A stretch of 64,000 bases of DNA, from NCBI GenBank assembly GCA_011037195.1, contig JAAEAF010002313.1, positions 62,001 to 126,000 on the forward strand. The letters are read 5' to 3'. A model generated the notes under the pieces. It saw only the letters and a program-made list of their open reading frames with translations. It was not told the origin of the DNA and searched no databases. Of the stretch, positions 34,150 to 44,992 are shown in pieces. The position numbers were made by a program, and so were the translations under genes. Positions within the stretch are counted from its first letter, which is position 1, and every line of letters begins with the position of its first letter. This DNA comes from Triatoma infestans (lineage: Eukaryota; Arthropoda; Insecta; Hemiptera; Reduviidae).

Positions 34150-34460
34150 TTGCACAATTTGATAATTTATAAAATACTCACAAAGAGGAAATTAGTAAAA
34201 ATATTCTAAACTAGTTTTTTCATAGAAATAATAGCTATAAATAATTAGCCAATCACAGTGTAGAAGTTAATGTATGAAATGTGGGCGAGGTCAACATGAA
34301 AATTCTAAATTTCTGATTGGCCTATTACATACCCACATTTCACACCTATTCTACACGGTGATTGGTTAATTATTGATACCTAATTATTTCTTTGAAAAAA
34401 CTAGTTTAAAATTTTGTTACTTACTTTCCCTTCGTAAGTATTTTATAAATTGTGGAATAA
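34150..34460. mobile_element. fold-back MITE-like element
   Basis: Long inverted arms, about 34153-34285 and 34330-34458. The left arm has 'acaatttgataatttataaa', 'aaactagttttttcatagaa' and 'ataattagccaatcacagtg'. The right arm has their complements ('cggtgattggttaattat', 'gaaaaaactagttt', 'ttttataaattgtgg'). The loop is about 45 bp. It is non-coding and lies directly after the I-type LINE's tail. No other copy is seen in this window. Confidence 0.8.
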
Positions 34461-34780
34461 AAAAAAATCAAATGCCAAAATCAAGTTATTTCCAACGCAA
34501 TATTTATTGTTTTATTAATGTGAACCATAAAGAAAAAATCAGAATTTTCATTGCATTGTCGAAAAGAAAGCAAAAGAGTGTATTAGGCGGAAATGCAAGA
34601 TGATGCAGTGTGAGTCCGCCGTTTTGTATTTGTGTAATGGAACAAAATTGATGTCAAGCACCCACAAAAATTTCTCCAAGGACTTCATAATATGCAATTA
34701 AAAAGCTTTTCTTAGACCTGGAGTTTTTAATTATTCATTATATTGTCCTTAATTTCATGCGCGTGACGCAGTTTTAAAAC
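34461..34780. other. unassigned stretch
   Basis: No supported feature; AT-rich. Confidence 0.4.
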
Positions 34781-34848
34781 GTGAATTTCCTTTCGAAAAT
34801 CTGGCACGATCATACTTCCTCTTACTATTATTAGTAAAATAAAGTAAA
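34780..34848 (-). repeat. family A left-end fragment
   Basis: It keeps 'atttcctttcgaaaatctgg', 'cacgatcatacttcctctta' and 'agtaaaataaagtaaaaatg', the last about 65 bp of the family. The terminal palindrome has mutated. Confidence 0.7.
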
Positions 34849-34925
34849 AATGTTGAATCAAACTCTGATAGTGGAGGAAAAACCCGAAACCGGTCAGAAT
34901 TAAAGACAAGAAGCATAAAATGAGA
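34848..34925 (+). mobile_element. fold-back element, right-arm fragment
   Basis: It has 'ctgatagtggaggaaaaacc' followed by 'cgaaaccggtcagaattaa', the right-arm block of the fold-back family seen at 12.8 and 56.4 kb. No partner arm is nearby. It adjoins the family A fragment. Confidence 0.6.
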
Positions 34926-34967
34926 CAAAGTCACAGCTATTGTAACATTTTCTGTTATTTGAGGACA

Positions 34968-35214
34968 GATTTAGCTTAATGATAGAGCAATGGACCGCGT
35001 TGCTGCGCGGAGGTCCCGGTTTCGAGTTCAGCAGTGCTACCCTTAGATTTTAAGATGGGAGACTAAGAGCCACTGTCTGGTGATGGGCATTGTAGTGTTG
35101 TCTGTAACGAAAAACCCAGTCTTGAGGCCCGCAGTGTCCCGAGAAGGCCCGACTTGAGAAGGCCTCGGGCGCAATGACCTCAGTGCTGACGCACTTAAAA
35201 TAAAAATAAAAAAA
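34968..35214 (+). mobile_element. tRNA-derived SINE, family B copy 4 (diverged)
   Basis: The A-box-like 'TTAGCTTAATGATAGAGC' and a B-box-like 'GGTTTCGAGTTC' are spaced as in a tRNA. The body shows 'cactgtctggtgatgggc' and 'ttgtctgtaacgaaaaac', and ends in an A-rich tail with 'aaataaaaataaaaaaa'. It has a duplication of 'cccgagaaggcc' and 'cttgagaaggcctcgggc'. The next copy lies 60 bp downstream in the same orientation. Confidence 0.8.
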
Positions 35215-35265
35215 TCTTGCAGCACAAATAGAAAGTAATACATATCTATAATAATAATAATAACA

Positions 35266-35491
35266 AGGGAAGGGAATAGCCAAGTGGTTAGCGTACTGAC
35301 TCCCACGCGGAGGACCCGGGTTCGAGTCCAGCTGTGCTACCCTTTGATTTTTTCTTCCTAAGAGCCTTTACAGCTCACTGTCCGGTGATGGACAGTATTG
35401 TCTGTAACGAGGGAACACTGTCCGGAGGCCGGCAGTGCACTGAGAAGCCTCCGGGCGCCAATGACCGCTTTAAAAAAAAAGAAAAAAAATT
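35266..35491 (+). mobile_element. tRNA-derived SINE, family B copy 5 (best)
   Basis: The A box TAGCCAAGTGG and B box GGTTCGAGTCC both match the consensus. The body includes 'cactgtccggtgatggacag', 'ttgtctgtaacgaggg', 'cactgtccggaggccggcag' and 'tccgggcgccaatgacc'. The tail is A-rich ('ttaaaaaaaaagaaaaaaaa'). The intact boxes suggest it is the youngest of the five copies. The 'ataataataataataaca' run just upstream may be the tail of the previous copy. Confidence 0.9.
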
Positions 35492-36042
35492 ACGTTTGTT
35501 TCTTTTTTTATTCTGATTATGCAAATGAGTGGAGCCATTTAGACATTTTAAGTGAACATGACTTTTTGTGTTCGTAATGAAATGCACGGAGAGCTATTGA
35601 ACTGAGGTCAGTGCTGCTGATATAGAAATATGCGCAGATTATTGAGTTAATAGTGTGATTGAAGGTGTGTCAGTGGCTGACAGTGCCGCACATCCATAGC
35701 AGAGGGCCCAGTGCTGTATGTCAGTGTGTGCTAGGTCAGAACTATCTATTTAGAATGTTTAAATTTAGAAATGAGGTCAACCAACTCAAACTCTCACTCT
35801 CTCTTTCTCTCTCATGTTCGCTCTCAACAATTTTCCTTCACTCAAATTCTTATATACTATAAGCTCCGATCGGTATATGTGTTTTAGCAGAACTTGCAAG
35901 CCGCTTGGTTGTCTCCTTATTCCACCATTCTCCCCTTAATAAGCAGCAAATTATCACACTCTAATTGCGCAAAATACGTATTCCGTCTCAATTATCTTCT
36001 TGACAAGATGTATTCACACTCAAAGCAGCGTACAATTTAATA

Positions 36043-37240
36043 CTTTCTCTTGCCGCTTAAGGCAGAATGTAACAATCTTGACAGATTTTCGAAAATGTGT
36101 TCGAAAATTCGATCATAATCGAAGCAAATTTTTTAAAGAATGTTTATAGGTCTCTCTCTCTCTTTCTCCTTTTGTGTTCCCCCCTTCCACCTCTCTTACT
36201 CATTATCTCTCTCTCGTCTTTACTACTCTCGCCTTTCCTCTCTCATCTCCTCGACTATCTCTCCTTGTTTCTCTATTTCTCTTCCTTCCTCTCTCTCCCC
36301 CTATCGCTCTATTTCTCTATTTTTTAAATTATTTTTAGTTTTTTTGTGTCTGTACAAACCCATAAGCTTATTTTATATGCAGTTAGTATTATATCTATTT
36401 CTCTTTTCTTCTTCTCTCTCTTTGCTCTACCTTCCTTTCTCCCCTCCCTACCTTTCTCTTTTTTCCCTTTCTTTTCTCAGTCTTCCCCTACCACTTTCTC
36501 TCCTTTTCTCTCATTCTTATAATCCCACCGGCTATTTCTCTTCACTCTTTCTCTAACTTCCATCTCTCTCTTTTTTCTACTTTCGCCTTCCTCATGCAGT
36601 CTTTGTTTTTATCTCCATCTTTCTTCATCTCTCTCTCTTTCGCATACTCTCTCTCTCTTTTTCTTCATCCTCAGTCACTTTGTATCATTCTTCCTTCCTC
36701 TCTCTCTCTTCTTCTATCCCTTCTCCAGACTCTTCCTTGTCCTTTTGTCTCTCCATTTTTTTCTCATACTCTAGACGGTATTTTATATGTATACACGTAC
36801 AATATATATATATATATATGTGTGTGTGTGCGTGTGTGTGTGAACAGCTTAATTATAATCAAAAATCGCAGCAGGTTCAAAGTTAAAATTTCGTTTAGGG
36901 CCTAACAGGGGCCTAAATTCAAGATTTCATGTCATCCTGGAAATCCCACTTGGTTCACTGTTTTTTTTTTTCATTTTCACGAATTTCTTGATAACTATTG
37001 GTGATTTTCTTCTAGCTTTCTTATTAACCACACATTGCTAGGCTAACACTTGAAACATTTATTTCAGTGCTTCTGGGGAAGCTGCGCATTAGACTCACTC
37101 TGGACCGTCATTTCAGCAAGATGTACGCTTCCATAATGTTTATTAAGAACTAAAAACTAAAGAAGTAAAAATTCCAAACTTGAAGAACTTGCCATTAGAT
37201 TTGTAAGAATTAGGGTAAGGGGTTGTCTTGCGATTGATTC
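36043..37240 (+). repeat. family A copy with a huge slot
   Basis: The left end is 'actttctcttgccgcttaag' and 'cttgacagattttcgaaaat'. At 36150 the sequence turns into a CT-rich tract of about 630 bp, followed by (AT)n 36802-36819 and (GT)n 36820-36842. It resumes with 'gaacagcttaattataatc', 'aaaaatcgcagcaggttc', 'ttttttttcattttcacgaa' and the weak right end 'gattcacgtcagattttt' at about 37235. The order on both sides of the tract equals the family consensus. Confidence 0.8.
36148..36842 (+). repeat. polypyrimidine/microsatellite tract
   Basis: About 630 bp almost purely C and T on the plus strand, then AT and GT dinucleotides. The frames over it (36097-36327, 36140-36556, 36594-36905, 36680-36886) are Ser/Leu/Phe-rich because of base composition, not coding. 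Long polypurine-polypyrimidine DNA of this kind can form triplex (H-DNA) structures; that is general knowledge, not shown here. Confidence 0.9.
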
Positions 37241-37345
37241 ACGTCAGATTTTTACTTTGTCTTACTCCCCCAGTAAGAGGAAGTACTTCGTTCGTGTCAG
37301 ATTTTCGAAATTGAGTCCTCCTAATACAAAGAAAAGTTTTTTTAA
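37240..37345 (+). repeat. family A left end, head-to-tail after the previous copy
   Basis: It starts 'tttttactttgtcttactcc' with the palindromic 'cttactcccccagtaag', then 'gtgtcagattttcgaaattg' and 'agtcctcctaatacaaag'. It follows the right end of the previous copy without spacer. It stops after about 95 bp. Confidence 0.75.
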
Positions 37346-38460
37346 AGCAGTAAGAGAACGTCGTGTTGTTTTTACAAGTTTTTTGTGAACAATTATTGTT
37401 TATATAAGGCAAGTATTTATAAAAATTGTCTGAGCACAAAACTTTATTGGTAAATATGTTCGAAGTAAATAAAGTGAAACTGTCGCCCTTCAGGTTCGTG
37501 AACGGAAGCGGCAAGCGAACATATTTTGGTAAATTCGTATTTAATAGTGTGAGAAATTAATATTAAGAAATGTAGTCCTCACATTGAAAAAATTTTTAGA
37601 GGATTGATAGGACTTTCATGAAAGCTGTAAATGAATTAGTTTAATGTTTTATGTACATGGTTTTATCTCATTGATAGTAGAAACCAAGTTTGTGTGTCAC
37701 TTGTTATTTCGATGTTAAATGCATCTAGCGATATGATCAGTATGCTTGCTGAATGTGATCTTTCAATTCATTATAAATATCTCTGTATTCTATCTTACTA
37801 TAAATTTCTAAGCTAATATCTATACGCATTTGAATGTGATCATTCCTATCATTACGTTCATGGTTGTTTTAATGATTCACCTTATTTGTCCAGAATTATA
37901 AACTTAAAAGCGTTCAGCGGGCCCATTACTATATAATTATTGCTAGCAATGTTGAAAAAGATAACATATCCACACTGCGGTTTACTTTATCTTTTAAGAC
38001 CCGACATGCATGGTGTCGGAATAGGGAAAAGATAACAAATTGCAATTGCAATTTCGATAATGTTCGATATGTGTTTTTTTTTTACAATTTTATTTTGCCA
38101 TGGTATGTCCTTAACGTAGCAGTTTTTAAAGCATTCGTTAGAGTTCGTTAAACGAGACGTATTCAACACAGTGTTTGAGGAAATTATCTATTTTCCTGCG
38201 GCCTAATTATCTATATTCCTGCGGAAATTATCTATTTTCCTAACGAAAAAATTACTTTCTTTTTGTTGGAACATTGAAAAAGTAGTTGACTACTTTGAAG
38301 GAGGAAAATATTTCCCACTAGTGTGCAAACAGGCACTTTTCCGCATGCTAATAAAATCTCAATTTGAATGTTCCTTCCACGATGTTTACTACTGGTAACC
38401 AAATAGATTTAAAGGTTACTGTTAATGTTATATTATTGAATTTGGGTTGGCCCACATGTA
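37346..38460. other. unassigned stretch with a three-fold short repeat
   Basis: No gene is seen. At 38185-38245 'aattatctattttcctgcgg' in part occurs three times with small changes. Confidence 0.45.
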
Positions 38461-38461
38461 T

Positions 38462-38570
38462 GATTTTATCCGTCGTAGCTGCTTCATCTTGTTGGTTCTG
38501 ACCGGTTACGCATTTTCATCCATCGTCAGAGTGAACCTAGCAAATTTCGTAGAGAGTTGATTTCTGTCAC
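38462..38570 (-). mobile_element. fold-back element, left-arm fragment
   Basis: It has 'attttatccgtcgtagctgc', 'ttctgaccggttacgcattt' and 'tcatccatcgtcagag', the left arm of the fold-back family; its minus strand reads CTGACGA-T-stem-GTAAC. The right arm is missing. (AT)n follows at 38595-38617. Confidence 0.65.
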
Positions 38571-38649
38571 GCACCACACTCATATATAAGATATGTTATA
38601 TATATATATATATATAAAACACAAATATAACCGCATGTTGTGCTATTAT

Positions 38650-39150
38650 ATTTTCTTACTAGTGTGAGAGGAAGAATTGCTCTCAAATTCTCAATATTCA
38701 AGTTTACCTGAAGTTTCGAGTGTGCATATAACGTTATATTTATATATGTGTTTTATATGACCCTGTGTGTGAACAAAATGTATCAGAAAAGATAAATCAT
38801 AGAAATACAAACCTGATAATCCGTTTAGGATAAGCAGCTGAGCATCCGATACAAAGGTTTCTGTTAAAATCCGAAAGTGCTACTTTACTGAATGTAGCTT
38901 TACTAAATGCTTCTTAGTAAAGCTTACTGAGTGATTTAGTGCTACTTTACTAAATCCTTTTTTTTATCGAGAATAGCTTCAACACTTTCTTTAATTAAAC
39001 TTGGCATACTAAGTACTTGAACTTAACTAAGCTCAGTCGCTTTCTTTAAAACATTTTTCTTGAAAAAATGATTTTACTGGAGAGTGATCAACATTTCCTG
39101 GAAAAATTAAATTTAGGGAGGTTTTGGGAGCTGTATGTATCAAATTTAAC
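38650..39150 (+). repeat. family A copy
   Basis: It starts 'ttttcttactagtgtgagag', and keeps 'ccctgtgtgtgaacaaaat', 'aatacaaacctgataatcc', 'cttgaaaaaatgattttac' and 'ggtgctactttactgaat' in part. The section 38876-38960 repeats 'tgctactttactaaat' three times. Confidence 0.65.
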
Positions 39151-39699
39151 ATCGCACTGCGTTCTGCCAGCTTACAGATAGTCCATTGCTACTGATATAG
39201 AAAATGTTGAGGGATCGACAGCTCAGGCGAGTCGGAACAACAATTGGCTAATTTTGAACAGTATTCTTTCACAGATCGCGGGCATTCAATAAGTGAACGA
39301 CGTCTGTTATAGAGTTCACTAAATTGCTCATAAACATGAGGAAGGCGAGTGGTTAAGAAATAACTAAAAAGCGAAGAATCGTAGCAGCAAAAAATTTGAA
39401 TATGAAATCTTATATGTCGCTTTTTTAATAATTGTTCTTTTTTTTATCTTCGAAACTATTTTTATTGCGAAATAAAATTAATGCATTCTATAGGGGGAAC
39501 ATCAACTAAATTTGATTTATTTTTCTCAGCGGTTCAACTGTTGTGCTTTAGACACACTCAATCATTCCAATACTTTATATACTGTCTAAATTCCGAGAAT
39601 TATCACGGAAAAAGTGTGTTGTAGGTGAAGGACAAGCAGTGTGCTTTGAAAGTACCAATTTGAAGAAAGAGCCAGTTGGAATTTTTACTTCCCCTTCCT

Positions 39700-40595
39700 C
39701 CTGTAGAGCTTACAGAGTGTGACGTAGCCATACTGTAATTATTAATTAATAATTACAGTTTTTCTTAATTTCACCGAAACTGTATGTTTTGCAATCACGT
39801 GAGTACGAAAGAACGTGAGTGTGGGCTCTCTCCCCCTCTGTGATTGTGTGTGTGTGAACAAAATATCCAAAAACGAAAAACTGCCGGAAGCTGAAACTTG
39901 ATATTCCGTTTAACTTCCATCAAACGAAGTTTAAGTTCCAGTTCTGGAAGATTCTGTGAACCCACCAACCGGAAATGCAACTTTACTGAACAAATTTTTA
40001 GTTTTTTGCGACCTTCTTCAAAATGGCTTAACTATTGGAAAATTGGAATTCATCAGTGTTTACAGCCTACACACCTATCATACCTATACCGGTCACTCCA
40101 AAGTGCCATTCTAGTTTAGTATATGGTTCTACCACTTACTTAATATTAAGGTATGTTAAAATCATTACTAGAATTCGAAAATTAGTTACAAGGAAGTGCG
40201 ACTTCCGATAAGTTTCTGAAATTCTCTTGAAAAGGACTGTATCAGTTTTCGTAGAACTTGAAAAAAGTGATGGGCAGACATAAACTTAGACTTTTATTAG
40301 AAACGTTTTTCTACATAAACTGATTTTAAGGGGCAGTGGGAGGGGGACTGTGAGTTAATCATAAATTTAGACTTACTTACAAGCGTGGCCAAGTTGGTGT
40401 GACAGAGGCCGCTAACTTACAAATCACATTCAGATAAAAAAATGTAATCGGTACCACCTTTATTTGTACGTAATGCATCCCACTAAACATTTGATAATTT
40501 TTTAAGTATATATTTAAGGAAAAGTTGAAATGAGAATTTTAAAAAATTGCCTTAAGAGAAAGTCTTGTGAGTGTTCACACCAGATTTTTTTGTTT
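39700..40595 (+). repeat. family A copy with right end
   Basis: After a GTGTG slot at 39845-39856 it keeps 'gaacaaaatatccaaaaacg', 'gaaaaactgccggaagctga', 'aacttgatattccgtttaa', 'caccaaccggaaatgcaac' in part, and a right end at about 40549-40590: 'ccttaagagaaagtcttgtg' and 'gagtgttcacaccagatttt'. Its left terminus is not clear. Confidence 0.75.
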
Positions 40596-41701
40596 TTCTT
40601 TTCAACCGGTGAGTGTGAGTGTATTATTTTAATAAAGTATTTCCAATAAAAACTATATTTCCAAATTCATTTAGACACTAATGCACTACTTGCTGTTATA
40701 GTGCTGATGAGTGTGTATTGTAGCGGAACCAATTTGTAGGAGAGCAGTTTGTAGGAGGGTCAGTTTGTACAAACACTTTGTAAGAGGACCAGTTTGTACA
40801 GCCTTGTGAATACCCAGAATCTCTGTATGTGTAAAAGTTGTCTCTCTGTGTACTATTGAGAGACTGTAACACATAAATACCCCTTTCGCCAAGATGTGTG
40901 TTTTAAGGCCCAGCAGTACACAGGGAAGAGTTCATGTGTGTCTCAAGAGGAAATGTACATATAGAGCGAGTTGCTACTGTCTCAAGAATCAACTGTTTAC
41001 TGAGGAAGGCCCTATGAGTGTTAGCAAGTGCGGCCATCTTTAAATCTCGACTATAGCACTGACCAGCTCATATGTATCTAAGTGTCCTTACATTTCCCCC
41101 CAATAATTGTATGGGAAGCCTCCATTACTATGTATTATTTAAGTGATAGTGTCTCTCCCCCTAGTTAGTTCAGTCAGCCTCTGTTTGAGAGCAGTCCTGT
41201 TCTTCTTTGTAATGATACCGTGTAGCCATTGCTTCCGATATTAAGAATCTTTCTTTATTTTAGTTGCTTGTAAATAGCTTGAAATAACTCACACATAACT
41301 CCTTCACAGTCCGATTACGCTCTGCTAGAAGTGTTGGAAAAAGTATCGTTGAAATTCTCAGTACATGTAAATAGTAATTCTAAATAATTATGAATTATGT
41401 AGGTGATACGGTGATATGGACGTTTAGTTGTAAATAAATCCAGATTGAAATAAAGTTGTCAAATAGAATTGTAGAGATAGGTCGTCAGAGTGTTTCACAT
41501 CAGTTTTATTTATTTATTTTTTTTTGTTAATACAAAAAAATCTGTTAGGGCGAAAAACATCAAGAATGCTTCCGGCTGGGTGATCCGTCCCTTTTTCACC
41601 ACTTCACACCCTCTTTGATCTCAAAACACACACACATTCACAAACAGTGCTACAGTACAATACAAAAAAAAAATAAAGGACAAAAAACGGCATTTATGCA
41701 T

Positions 41702-41737
<36 letters not shown>

Positions 41738-42160
41738 CGTGCGAGGTGGAGGAGATCTGGCCGGTCCCCTTTGGTGAACCCAATCAGGGTGCATTAACAA
41801 ATACAAAAATAAATTGCGTCGATGGTGGGGTGACACCCCCTTCCGCGCACTCAAATAGGGCCTTTTTTTTTTTTTTTACTTTATTTTGGCGGATATTGTG
41901 AATGGGAGAAGAGATAATAACGCAGACTGTAGCCCGGAAGGGGGCTCGTCGTACATCTGCCCTGCGCAACCCCATCACAATTCTTTGCACCAAGTTCTAA
42001 TTTTGATACAATAACTGCTACACATCGCTCACCACATTGCCCGAAACTCATTTTAACATTCTATTTCATTTCTACTAAGTTCATTTTTCAAATTAAATTA
42101 AAACTGGATCCATTATTAAGAGATGACAGACCTACAATCTCCAGGCAACCTTCACCTTGC
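40596..42160. other. unassigned stretch with (TG)n and A/T tracts
   Basis: It includes imperfect 'cagtttgtaggagg' repeats (40733-40800), a family A-like right end at 41486-41505 ('gtgtttcacatcag'), (TG)n at 41703-41740 and T16 at 41862-41877. A GC-richer part at 41740-41990 has overlapping frames on both strands without motifs. No gene is called. Confidence 0.45.
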
Positions 42161-42420
42161 CCCAAGAAAACTCTAAAATCAATTTTTTTGTAAAAAAGTT
42201 TCTCACCAGAGTGATAATATCTGAACGTACATGTACTTGATAAAGTTGTGGTCCAAGTATAATGAAAACCTTGGATGTTGTTATTGTAAAAGTTGCAGAA
42301 AAACTATACAGTCAAGTTGCACTTCCCATTGACAGACTTGGACTAAAAGCCTCTGGGTTGAATGCGAATATGTTAAAAAAACGGAATATCAATCTATTTT
42401 TGGAAGAGTGTATAATGCTT
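42160..42420 (-). repeat. family A fragment, reverse
   Basis: It keeps 'ccccaagaaaactctaaaat', 'ttgtaaaaaagtttctcacc', 'agttgcacttcccattgaca' and 'aaaacggaatatcaatc'. There are no ends. Confidence 0.45.
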
Positions 42421-43438
42421 AAAATGTATAAGGATTAAAATATTTTAAACATATTTGCAGCTTAAATGTTAGTATAAAGAAAACTGGGTGGAAATTTAAT
42501 TTGGCAATTTAATAGTGCCGATGGTGTGTAAGCTGGACACTACAATAATTTTATATAAAAATGTAAACAATTCTCTCAACCTCGGCGTATTTTCTTCTCT
42601 TCCCCTTCCCGAACTTTTTGGGTGCACTAGGATTTTAGGATTCTACTAAACACATTAAAAGATCCGAATTTTGGTTGAAAATTAAACATTGTAATCAACA
42701 GATTGATACCATGTCGAATTATGCTCTTTAAATAATCTATTTCTTAAGAGCTTGGTCGTAATGTGGGTGTTAGTCAAGATATTTATTCCTATTGACCAGT
42801 ACAATTCTGTCTGAGCCTAAAAACCATTTCTCATTTTTGGCTGGTCTCCTCCGTTTCGAAAGATCATAACCTTGGACTTTATTAAGTTGATTTTCAGGTT
42901 CCACAGTTGACAGTATTTATTGAGAGAATTTATCACTAATTGGAGAGTCAGCGAGTCTGAGTGTAGAGGACAATATCGACATCACACACATACTTGCATC
43001 TATGTTTCTCCAACATTATGCATGAAGCTCAGGCCTGAAATTTTCCAAAATATTTTCTTCTAAGAGCGGTTTTTTTTAACTAGGTAACTGTGAAGTAGAT
43101 GAGGCAGTCCATGAGCATCACATAGTTAGAAAGTAATTTATTGTTCCCGACTTTTACTTCTGAAAGTTAGGCCCTACTACCCGCTGCAATGGCAATTTAT
43201 GTCGTACATTCTTACAGCTCTTACTTTTTCTCAGAATATATTATTATTGCAAACTTCAATACGTCTAAAAACCATTGATCATAATACTATTGCAATAATT
43301 TGTTATAAGCTTTCAAATATTAATTAGCAAATTTATACGAACTAAATATGTTGGTGAATGGACACTGTAGAAGCTCTATTGTGACTGCGCAGAATAAGTT
43401 GCCAATAATTATTGGTTTGGCTATAATTGAAGTTGGTT

Positions 43439-43440
<2 letters not shown>
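42421..43440. other. unassigned stretch; possible LINE scrap
   Basis: On the minus strand near 42840-42900 'TTAATAAAGTCCAAGGTTATG' in part resembles the post-palm 'NKSK.MIF' codons of the LINEs here, but the match is too short to call. The rest shows nothing. Confidence 0.3.
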
Positions 43441-43479
<39 letters not shown>

Positions 43480-43800
43480 ATATATATAGTATTTGTTTAT
43501 TATACAATAATAATACAATATGTATATAGTATTTTTAGGTCAGCTTAACTAAAAAACGAAAAATTTCAGGAAGTTCGAACTTGTTTTTCGTCAAACCGGT
43601 CTACCGGAAATGCTAAATTACTGAATTGATTTTTCAGTTTTCCCTATTCTCTCGAATATAGCTGCACGATTTTCTTTAAACATGTAGAGTCTGCAGATGT
43701 TGCATCAGACATTTTTGTAAGAAAATTGATATTTGGAAGATAGTGGAGGTGTTGTAACGTTCAACTTTCCTCTAAACTATCATTTTCTGATCTTTGAATT
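43440..43800 (+). repeat. family A fragment, (CT)n slot
   Basis: After the slot: 'cttaactaaaaaacgaaaaa', 'ttcaggaagttcgaacttg', 'accggtctaccggaaatgc' and 'gattttctttaaacatgtag'. It continues to 'taagaaaattgatatttgga'. There is no right end. Confidence 0.7.
43442..43477 (+). repeat. (CT)n microsatellite
   Basis: A pure CT tract of about 18 units followed by a short AT run. It lies where the slot of the following family A fragment would be. Confidence 0.95.
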
Positions 43801-43889
43801 ATTTGAATATTTCTTACTTATATAATGTAGACGATGAAGTTCGTACAAATGGCTGACGAGCTTTATGCACTAATCGTCTTTTAGAAAAC

Positions 43890-44978
43890 AATTAATTTAC
43901 AGTGATGGATAAACCCGAAAATCTGTTTGTTGATAGAGAAAATCTGGGGGGAAACGCTCACATGATTTCTCTTAATGCGATTCTCTTAGATCTAAATGAC
44001 AAATTTCTTTGAGAATTCGAATTTTTGTTCCATTTTTGGATTTCTATACAGCCGAAAGGATTCACTCAAATTATACAGCCGACAGGAGCTCTTCAAATTA
44101 AAGAACCAGCAGTATCCATCAGCCCACAGATACTGATTGTCCATATTTCTGGTAAACCTAACTCTCGGCACCCTAGAATCCGTCAAAAGTCAGTTTTTTC
44201 GATTAAATAAATAGTAGTGGTAGACTATGTGCAAGTAGCATTTCTAGTATAAAGAAAATCCTTGCATTTTATACACAATTCCGAAAATTCTGAAGAACCT
44301 AAAGATGCACTTGTGGTTAACCGATTTTCTTCAAATTTGTAATTTGTGCAATGCACTAATATCTCTCCATATTATACGAAATAGCAGGCGCCATATTAGG
44401 TGAACGGTTGGAGGCGTTGACCTTTAAACAAAGATGTTTGCCTGGTAATCAGTTCGTTCCTGGTATTTGTCTTGGATTTTATTTGATATCTTAATGAGAA
44501 ACTGATATTATTGTTTGCTATCCGCCCGCGACACCTGATGGTAGTTGGACTAAAGCTCCAAAAAGGTCATAACTTTACTACTTACTTTACAGTTTGTAAA
44601 ACCGCACATTATACTAAAGAAAAGAGTCACTTTAGTGGACTTCAGTGGAAAGCTTAACGTTGCAGCTCCATACAGAATTTTCCAAGATAAAATGTTGCTT
44701 ATAAAAATGGTAGGCTCGAATAAGTGCAGTTACTACTTCAGGGAATATGGTTGAAACAACTTTGAAGAAAATCGCGAAAAGCTTCCTGTGATTTTTCTTT
44801 TTTTAAAGATTTTTTGGTCACACACACCGCACAATGTAGTACACGGACCAATATACATACATGCAGTCCATTCGGTAATAACACTTAGTACTAAGAGGAT
44901 CTTGTATTACCCCTGAAATATCGATTTCCAATTTTGACACGGACGCAATATTTCCTCTTAAAGAGTAAGGGAATATGT
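43890..44978 (-). repeat. family A copies, reverse
   Basis: Near the end: 'cacacaccgcacaatgtagt' slot remains, 'cccctgaaatatcgatttcc', 'aattttgacacggacgcaat' and 'cctcttaaagagtaagg'. Before it are 'gaagaaaatcgcgaaaagc' and 'ggttaaccgattttcttca'. The stretch 44390-44560 between these blocks is not family A and may be a small insertion. Confidence 0.65.
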
Positions 44979-44992
44979 TTTTTTCAACAAAG

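Noticed and set aside
33760..34209. 149-codon plus-strand frame as a gene
   Set aside because: It crosses the LINE's A tract into the fold-back element, has a low-complexity Lys/Phe tail and no motif.
36097..36905. Ser/Leu/Phe-rich open frames over the pyrimidine tract
   Set aside because: They follow from the CT composition; any frame of such DNA is open. There is no start context or domain.
44390..44560. tRNA-like or SINE segment ('cagttcgttcctgg')
   Set aside because: There is a weak B-box resemblance and no A box at the right distance.
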